DNA from: Phoronis ovalis
Lineage: Eukaryota > Phoronida > Phoronidae
Length of the DNA stretch: 12,013 nucleotides
NCBI GenBank assembly: GCA_028565635.1
Contig: JAOXYB010048380.1
Coordinates: 1-12,013 of the forward strand
Direction of reading: 5' to 3'
Shown: one piece after another, positions 1 to 9,000 of the stretch
Numbering within the stretch: the stretch's first letter is position 1
How the letters are laid out: every line of letters begins with the position of its first letter
The notes under the pieces: generated by a model
What the model saw: the letters and a program-made list of their open reading frames with translations, nothing else
Database searches by the model: none
What the model was told of the DNA's origin: nothing
Translations under genes and position numbers: made by a program

Positions 1-2821
1 CAAGCGCCCACCCCTTTTTTGTTTCTTCAAAATATGTCAAATTCCAGCGACATAGACGTTTATTGAGCAAAAAAATACGTTTTAATTCACTATGCTCAGC
101 AGAACACTGACTAAATCAGCAGAATGATTTCAGATGAGGGGAAAAGTAATTGAAAAGTATTTGTGGTATAAACATTTGTTTCATCATATCAGATTTTATA
201 CTAAGGAAATACACTGTGTCATATGTCAAATAAAGTTACCACTATTGACCACAAAAGAACATTTGCAAATAACTGTAATGCCAATTTATGGATAATCTGC
301 CTGAATGAGGATAATTGCTGATATATGTGGGACATGTGGTCTAATATTTCTTATTACAATTCTGAGAAACTTTCAAAGTACTGTAGCATTGGTTCTTCAG
401 ATGTATGGCGTATACCCTTTTCAGTGTCATTGTAAATTTTATTTTTCAAAATTATATAACTGGTCATAATTTGTCCAAACGTTACCGAAATTTGCTTTAG
501 ATCTTGAAAAAATATTGAAAATTTCCCTAGCTGATTATAATCTAAAGTTAATTACCATAATATTTTCCCTGTAGAACTAATATATGTATAATGGTAGCTT
601 GAAGTGGATCATGTGTACTGGTTTAGTTTATTGAATAGAGTCTATGTACATTTTGATTGCACACTCAATGAATGTGTTGATTGAGAATTCTGATTTATTA
701 GTCTATAATTTTTGAAAACTGACTGATTAAAACAAAAATATTTTTTTTATTTCTTGTTTCCTAAACATCTTATGAAATTGGGTAACATCAATCATATGTA
801 CAAAATTAAAAAAATATATGCTGTCAGCATAGGGTGTCAAATACAAATTTAGTCAAAAGTGAAAGCTCTGATTGCTCTTTTTGGACAGATTTTTAGCTAA
901 ATTTACATTTGAAAAAGTGTGGACTCAAATTTGCAATTTACTGTTGTATGATTGACATTTGGTTTCATAAGTATCTGCCAATCAAAGAAGCTCCTTTAGA
1001 TTGTTTTCCAAGGTCAAATTTATGTGGATGGAAGCATGTATGATCGATATTAAACAATGTACTATTTATTTTTTATTGTCCGGTAAAATCAGTGAATGTG
1101 ACATCTGTAATATGCTGTGCACAAAACCATTAGAGTATACCTTTAATTTAAAATTATTCAAACTCTTGGGGTATCTAGGCCGTCCGCATGACCCCAGACC
1201 AGAAGCTAGGACTATCACAGGATTTACACTGACTATTTTTATGTTGCTATTAAAGTAAGTGGGAATGTTTGTGAATGTTGTTTACATAAAGAAATGTATA
1301 CACCATGTTGATAAATATTGGTAATTAACCTAAAGTTACAAAGTTTAAATGCTCATTAAAGCTCCATGATTTCACTTATGGCTGCCCTCTTTTTGAGAAG
1401 TAAAAGGTATAAAAATGTAGCTATAAAAAACAACAAATAAGAATGGCTATTGAGAATAAAATTAAACTGAGGAGATCAAATAAAACAAAGTCAGATGTTT
1501 ATAAAATGTCAACAGGGAGAATATGATTGTGTAAAGCCAACAAATTTTCAACTAAAAACTTAAATTAGAAGGTTAATAGTGTTCCATGCTCACAAGTTAA
1601 GTAGCTGTTTATTTATCTGATTAGGTTGTAATGTTGAGTGGAGATATTTACTAAAAATATGTGGTTTTGACACTTGTCAAATTATATAACTATTGCTGAA
1701 ATAACAAACTGAGTAAAGAACCTGATACCACTTGAACTGTATTTTCAAACATTGATAAACCTATTGGCCTGTTGGTGCTACTACTGATTAACCAACACAA
1801 GCTCTTAACTTGTTCAACTACAAAACCAATTCAAAACCAAAAAGAAATATTCAAAGTTATCTGTACTTTCCAGTTTGCATTTCAGTTTGTAACAAAAAAA
1901 ATCTGATGATGCTTATTAGCTGGTTCAAACTCTTGAAAACTTGTTAACTAATATGTCACATGTAGCACTAGGAAACCAAATGATTTTATTTTTGATAAAT
2001 ACAAGTAGAGAAAAAAATTCATAACCAGCAAACCATATTAAATTCAGAAGTTTTACATGACAAAATATATTTGAATGTTGGATAAAAGGTACTCTTTTCA
2101 TCTTGGTCAGTAACCACATAATTTAAAAAGACCCTGGATTCAAGTTTGATTTGGTGCATACAGGTACCAGTTCCTAAAGCTTAGAGCACATAGATGGAGG
2201 TTGAATTTCAACCACAACATTAAATGTCTTTAGTGTGTACTGACTGCTTCAGGCAAGTTATCTAAAAATTGCAAAACATTACTTAATGAAGTTGTCAGTA
2301 AATGTTGCCCAGTAAATACCCTGTTGGGGAATGTCAGCATCATGACATATACTGTACTTGAATGCTTTTGTAGTCAAATATCATTTTAGCAAAGACTATG
2401 ATAACTACTGCTGACCTCCATTTAAGAATCATAATTTTTGCTGCTTATTTAGGCCTTACATTTATCTCATGACCTCAAAATGACATGAAAATCTCACTTT
2501 TGAAAGTTTGATTTTGACCTTTTGACCTCTTATTGATTTTTGATCAAGGTCAATTGCTCTCCACCCTGGAAGCAAGTAAAGCCAATCATTCTCTACTAGT
2601 TGTAGCATATTTCTTCAGTAAACAGAATAAATTAATATTTGATATGCAATGTACCATCATTTTGAAGTTATAAGCAATTTTAGAAATTTGACCTTTGATA
2701 TTCAAGTAATCTTTTTGACCACAAAGTCAAACTGTCACATTTTCCCCTTAGAGTGTTGTGTCTGCCTCAGCATCTGTATTGGTTGGTACTGATTTGTAAC
2801 TTCTCTGTTACCTTTTTATAG
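1..2821 (+). other. 3' part of an intron upstream of the astacin exon
   Basis: AT-rich DNA with no supported exon. The next exon's first codon is split, so an upstream exon carrying the HExxH helix must exist; I looked for HExxH and its flanking residues in the translations and found none here, so the intron is at least 2.8 kb. It ends with a pyrimidine tract and TTTTTATAG. It contains a minus-strand copy of the AGGTCA-rich repeat near 2461-2735, a small GC-richer patch near 1165-1225 with no recognised identity, and a perfect 15-nt hairpin at 2199-2213. The first 20 bases (C-rich) may be the end of another repeat. Confidence 0.8.
2461..2735 (-). repeat. Dispersed AGGTCA-rich repeat, minus-strand copy
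   Basis: Read on the minus strand, the segment covering 2652-2699 matches the core of the tandem units at 5041-5555: an AAAGGTCAAATTTCTAAAATTG block followed by AAAATGATGGTA. The rest of this region holds further TGACCT half-sites on the plus strand, including two at 2515-2520 and 2523-2528. The same core in opposite orientation in two introns points to an interspersed repeat family, not to chance. The outer boundaries are approximate. Confidence 0.75.
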
Positions 2822-3055
2822 GACAAGAATACAACTTCAACAAATTAACGCCAGCAGAAGTAAACTCTTTAGGGGAACTGTATGATTTTGACAGTATTAT
2901 GCATTATGCCCGGAACACATTCTCAAGAGGAACTTACTTAGATACAATATTACCAAGAAGGGATCCTAATTCATTTACAAGGCCAGAGATTGGACAGCGA
3001 GTGAAACTTAGTTCCGGAGATATATCTCAATCTAATAAGCTCTATAGATGTCCAA
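2822..3055 (+). CDS. tld/BMP1: Tolloid exon: C-terminal part of the astacin protease domain
   Basis: Enters by completing a split Gly codon (G|GA) after a CTTTTTATAG acceptor and leaves in phase 1 at a GTAAGT donor (3056). It encodes residues 1-78. It opens with GQEYNF, the segment that in BMP1 follows the zinc helix. SIMHY at residues 25-29 is the astacin Met-turn: Met27 lies under the zinc site and Tyr29 is the switchable fifth zinc ligand. ARNTFSRG and LDTILP follow, then IGQR and the terminal LYRCP, whose Cys closes the conserved domain disulfide. The loop before IGQR (about residues 48-58) differs most from vertebrate BMP1. The exon holds no HExxH, so the catalytic helix must be on the preceding exon, which I do not find in bases 1-2821. 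Confidence 0.95.
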
Positions 3056-6000
3056 GTAAGTTTTTTTTATAAATGATATGTGTTTATGTATATATCCATA
3101 GGAAAATCTTCTTATTTCTGGTTTTTAGACATTAACAGGCATTTGGTACGTAAGTACTGTATGTTTATTATTTTTACCAAATTATGTAAAAATATAGTTA
3201 TGTAATTCATGTATATCATTAATATGTGTAATTACTTAACATGTAAACATGTTATAACACTATTTTGAAAATTATGTTTTGATCAAAGCAAACATACACA
3301 TAGCTTCTGTATAAATGCTGTTGCAATGTTAAAGGACGAAAAAATTGCTATAAACATAGTTTTGTTGAGTTTCAATTGAGACAGATTATTTTATAATGCA
3401 TTTATATAATGTGGATCCCATCCAGGTTATGAAATATTCTGCTGTCATATGTTCAGTACTGAGGTGATAGGTGAGAACATATGACTCAAGGCCATAGACT
3501 GTCTGAGTGTTTCACACCATTTAACCACCAATAACACAGTTATTAAATTGATTGTTTTATAGCTGAAGGATATTATATCCTTGCATAGCTGAAGGCCTGG
3601 AAATTATAACTCTCAAATAGGCCTAAGATGTCAAAGTTTAACTTTAAAATGTTACAGTCTAGTAAAATGGTTATGCTCACTTACCTACTTAATTGCCACA
3701 AGTTTTTTCCTAAGAATTTATAATATACTATTCTTATTTTCAAGGGAACACCTGTATTTTTAAAAATGAGCTTAAAAAAGAATAAGTCTGGATATCTGAC
3801 TTGTATTCCTAAATTTTGGAAGTTGATTTTTCAGAAAAAAAAATTAAATTATGAACTTTCCTGAGACCTTTTTTTATTCTTTAAAATATATTTTGCTGTA
3901 AGATGGTTTTCAAGAAATTCTTAGGAAATATGATCTTTGCAGAGAACGATTTTACATAAATTTATAATTGTTTGTTTACTGAAGTTCACAAATATGATCT
4001 TTGCAGAGAACGATTTTACATAAATTTATAATTGTTTGCTTACTGAAGTTCACAAATAATCATAAAATTCTAAAAGTTTGATCAGAAATTTTCTTAAAAT
4101 TATATGAAATAAAAGCAATTTAAATGACTACTATTAATTATTTATACTCATTAAATGTATCACTGCATAATCAACCCTATGCTCCACAAAAATTTAAAGA
4201 TTTAAATAAATTTTAGCGTGCGGAAGAACTCTACAAGAATCCACTGATACATTTGGTTCACCACCAAAAGACCCTAATGTTGAAGACAGACCTGATGAAA
4301 GGTGCCAGTGGAGAGTTTCAGCCACTCATGGTGAGAAAATTGTACTCAACATTACAGAACTGGACATACTGCAAACTCAAAACTGTAGAACTGATTATTT
4401 AGAAGTACGGGATGGCCACTGGTTAAAATCTCCTCTATTAGGTAAGCACATGGCAAGGTGAGTTTTCACCTATGTAACCTTGTATTTTATATAGTGATCT
4501 CACAAACAGGGGACTTGTGCACAATGAAGAATTATACTTAATATATAATAACACCACACTAAAATTGTCAGAACTGCAGTCAACAATAATTCTGCGCAAA
4601 CAATTTTTAATCAAAAGACATATGAGCATTTGTTATGCAATATTTCTGACCATATCTAAAAAGTGTAACAATGTTGTAATTTTTATGCAAAGCCAGTTAC
4701 TGTAAGTATTTTAACAGGTTATTGGCATTAAAAATTAAGATTTTTTTGGCCATATTAAATGGAATCTCTGCAATTTATCTGCAGGTAGATTTTGTGGAAA
4801 TGACACCCCAGAGACTATAATATCATCAGACAGTAGGATGTGGTTAGAATACCGATCATCAAAAGGCAGTAGTGGAGAAGGCTTCAAAGCATCTTACGAA
4901 GGTAAAGTGGCCATGATGCGTGTCTTTGTATTTATGGCACCATCTCGCAATTTTTTCAAAATTTCTTTATGTGATTGTGGAACACGGAAATAATTATAAG
5001 GGAGCAAGCTTATTGGTTTGGTACGATCTCCTTTTTCTTCCAATTTTCATCAAGGTATAACTTGAAGAATGTTACAGCTAAGAACTTGGTACTTGATGTG
5101 CAACATCCTTGGGGTAGGCTATTGTTGACCTTGAGGTTAAAAGGTCATTTGGAGGTCAAAGGTCAAATTTTTAAAATTGCTAAACTTCAAAAATGATGGT
5201 ATCAAGTTACAACAAAATAATTTTGATGACTTTTGAGAATATTTCTGTACTAAGAGGTAATTTTTTTTATTTTTTGGCATGTTTTCAATTAATTTGTTGA
5301 TCTTTCAATTTTCATTAAGCTATACCTCGAAAATGGTTACAGTAATGGACATGGTACTTTGGGTATGCCATCTCTAGTGTCTACTATTGCTGACCTCAAG
5401 GTCAAAGGTCATTTGGAGGTCAAAGGTCAAATTTCTAAAATTGTTCCAAAATGATGGTATCAGGTTATAAAAAAGGTTGTTTTGATGACCTTTAAGAACT
5501 TTTAGGTATTAAAAGGTGAAATTGATTTTAAGCATCTTTTCAATTTAATTTGATGGAGGGAACATGATACAAGTCGTAGCAAGTAGTTCAACAGGCTTGT
5601 AATTTGACATATGACAGTTAGAGTCGGGAGAGGTGACCTTGAGGTCAAAAGATCATCTAGAGGTCAAAAGTTCAAAATCTCAAAATGGCATAAAATTTTC
5701 GGAAAGCAGCTTTTTATGCATTTAGTGGTCATCAAGAGGTCAAAAGGGATATTTTGGGGTCAGAATTGAAAGAATGAATTTCTAACATTTGCTGAGAAGT
5801 TAAGGATATTGAAAGGTCATTTAGAGGTCATGTAATCTTAACAAAAGTCAATAGAAGCAACCCTGCTAGTTTTATTATAAAGTGGTTAGTTATTACTTGC
5901 TATCTTAAAAAAGTAAATGTCAAATGGCTTCTTCATTTTGCTGAATTCAGATTTTTCCTTAGAATAGGAAAATAGTTGTTTTATTCGAGTAACTAATTTA

Positions 6001-9000
6001 GTAACGGAATCCATGAATATTAAATATATATGCAGGATTGTTTCAGCAAGAATAACATTGCTCAATATGGTATCTGTGTTTTTTTTCTCCAGTAATGCAA
6101 TTAATATGTTCCTTGCCATTTTTTCTTATTTTTTCTCCTTTCACTGAAAAATGATTAAAATACCACATTTATGTTGTAAAAATTAAATGGATTTCACAGA
6201 AATATAAGCATGTCACACCCAGTTTTATGATTTTTCTGTCTCAGTTTTTGAATCATAGGAGACTTGTGTATTTACAGTATGGTTTTAACAACAAGAAGAA
6301 AAAAGCTTGGCTTATCAAAAATAACAGAATTTTAAATAACTCGGATGGTTTAATTTTAAAATGAAAATATATTTTTTAACTTCATTCAATGATTGGACTA
6401 CTGATTCTTTAATATGCATATTTAATTGAATGATCAAAATCTAGTAATATATACAAAAAGTTCAATGTCACTAAGTTTAATGTTTAAATATGAAAGACAT
6501 TTCTATATAAGAAACAGATGAAAGAAAGAGATCTGAAGAATAAAATATTGTAACGGTGCAGTAACTGCAACTCCTATTAGTTGTTTGAAAATATAAGTGG
6601 CAAACACTATTGTTGTTATTGCCAAATTTGTCATAATACTACAGGCTGTTTGGCGACTTCTAACTGATTCAGGAATTTTTGTGGTTAAGTAGCTGCTGCT
6701 ACCTCTTCAGACCTAGGTACCTTTTATACTGGTATTAACAAGTGAAGGTTGCTGTTCATAAATATGGGGAAAATGTGTTGTAGACATGTTACTGGGTATA
6801 ATATTTGTATAAAACAAAACATTTCAATGGTAGATGTACTTTTATGCTTCATTGAAATAGTTTCTGTTGCTATAAGTATTATATTTTATTATTTGCAAGC
6901 TGCATATCATCTACTGAGTCTTTGAATTTAGCATTTTAGACATTTTTTCAAATCATGTAATATATTTGACGTAAAATTCTCTTTATCATTAAAACTAAAA
7001 GCATTAGGAACTTTTGAGATACCCTTAAAATGCAGGAAAACAAATTTGTTGTCCAAAGTTACCTTGTTTCTGTACTCAACCTCTATGTCATCACCAAACC
7101 CTGCAAAAATTCTGGGACCTTGACAGCAGACTGACAGATATAGAACAGTAATTACAATTTTATTGTCATCATTCATTACAGCTGTTTGTGGTGGGGAAGT
7201 TATTAAAGAAGAAGGCCATCTCTCAAGTCCTAACTATCCAGATGATTACAAGCCTAATAAAGAATGTATCTGGAAAATCACTGTCACTAATGGTTATTCT
7301 GTTGCACTAAAATTCCAGTCTTTTGAAGTAAGTTAAAGTCTGTGACAAACAGAATCTGAAAGCCAACCAATTATTCGAAACTTTGAAAAACAAACTTCAA
7401 GCTATTGCATTTTGGATAGCTTGATTTACTTATCCAGAGCATTGAAAAATAAACAGTTTATCTTTTTGAAGTACACAATATAAGTTACATAGTTACATTG
7501 ACATAGCAATGATATTTCCAAAAGAAAACCATCTACTGTCAGTGCCATCTATTCTCAGATATTCCAATGATTTGATTAACAATCTATAAATAACTACTGC
7601 TACCGAAAAAATTAAAAATTATGTAATACCATAATTGTGCTTTTTAAGTAGCTCCCAAGTAATAATGTTGCTGAAAGTACAAACAGGTGATATTGCTGTC
7701 GATATCTAGCGAATATCGCCGTCACAGAGTAATAATATAATATCATATTTGTTGGATTTCTAGGCAACTGTATTTGTGTTATAAGAGGGTTTTATGATTA
7801 GTGAGACAAAGGTTATGTGGTACACTATTGTATTGTTGTTTATAAAGTATAATTTCATCATTATAGATAGAAAATCATGATAACTGTGTGTATGATTACC
7901 TGGAAATACGTGATGGACATGAAGATGAGTCACCTTTAATTGGAAAATTTTGTGGATATAAACTCCCTCAAGACATCCAGTCAACTTCAAATAAGTTATA
8001 TGTGAAATTTGTCTCCGATGGATCTGTGCAAAAGGCGGGATTTTCTGCAACATTTGTAAAAGGTAAAACCTTTTCAAAAAAAGTATTGCAATCAAGCGCA
8101 CATTAAATATATAGTTGGAATTTGAAAACAAATCTACTGGAGGGTAATGCTCATCTAATATGTCAGATACTGATGTAGACAAAAAATTGTCTTTTGTAAA
8201 AAAGAAAGGCAAACATACATGCAAAATAAGGTGTCGCCTGGTTGAAGATAAATCATGACAAACCAGACTGTGTGATTGCTGAGGAATTTTTATGTGTTTC
8301 CATTTCAGAATATGACGAGTGTGCTACAGAAATAAATGGTTGTGCACATGACTGCGTTAACATGTTAGGGAGTTATAAGTGTGAATGTAAGATTGGTTAT
8401 GAGCTGCATACGGATGGAAAACAATGCGAAGGTAAGTAGATTGTCATTTTAGTTTAAAACTTGTGTGACCCAGCGAAATTGTAAAAAAAATTCTACTGAC
8501 ATTCTTTATGTTTTAGTGCTATCTCTACCCATGTTCACGTTTATTCAAGTATGATTTTGAAGTTAGTTTTCATATCTCTTAGGAAATTTACATGACAGTC
8601 ATGTTTTTATTTAAGGTATATCTTGTACTTAACATTATTCTACTATTTTGTGGTAGATGCATGTGGTGGTTACATTCATGATAAACCAAACGGTACTATA
8701 CAGACTCCATCTTTCCCTGATTTATATCCGGCAAACAAGAATTGTGTATGGCAAATTGTAGCACCAGAACAATACCGCATAACTTTGAATTATACTCATT
8801 TTGATTTGGAAGGAAATAATGTAAGTACAGTATGGTGCATATTTTTAATAATTAATGTTTTTCTATGGTAGACATAACATTGCTCGTAATTATTAATGTT
8901 TTGTTGGTACATTGTCAGTGTCTCATGTTAGCTGTGGTGCATTTGTCTTGAAAATGTATTATTGATGTTAGAAAATATTCTTTGAAAACATTTTGGTTTT

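Larger units (their letters stand above)
4902..7181 (+). other. Intron between CUB1 and CUB2 (2,280 nt)
   Basis: GTAAAG donor, TTCATTACAG acceptor, phase 1. The first 900 bases are occupied mainly by diverged tandem units of the AGGTCA-rich repeat (5041-5830). From about 5840 to 7181 it is plain AT-rich intron; I see no coding exon, RNA gene or clear repeat there. Confidence 0.9.

Noticed and set aside
1001-1258. Plus-strand 85-codon frame in the upstream intron
   Set aside because: No family resemblance, no astacin residues, and composition like the flanking intron apart from the GC-richer patch. It does not contain the missing HExxH exon.
2145-2213. tRNA or tRNA-derived SINE suggested by GGTTGAATTTC near a TGGTGCATACAGG
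   Set aside because: The B-box match is poor, the hairpin GGTTGAATTTCAACC does not make a T-arm with a 7-nt loop, and no acceptor stem or cloverleaf can be drawn.
1-2821. Search for the preceding astacin exon (HExxH helix and the segment before GQEYNF)
   Set aside because: No frame shows an HExxH or its usual neighbours with splice sites, so the exon is taken to be upstream of the window.
4975-5196. Plus-strand 73-codon frame in the CUB1-CUB2 intron
   Set aside because: It runs into the half-site core of repeat unit A and is not kept open in unit B; treated as repeat.
7760-8224. Minus-strand open frame of 154 codons, the longest uninterrupted frame in the window
   Set aside because: It lies antisense to the CUB2 exon (7867-8062), whose plus-strand translation is unmistakably CUB. 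The minus-strand protein has no recognisable domain and extends into intron on both sides.
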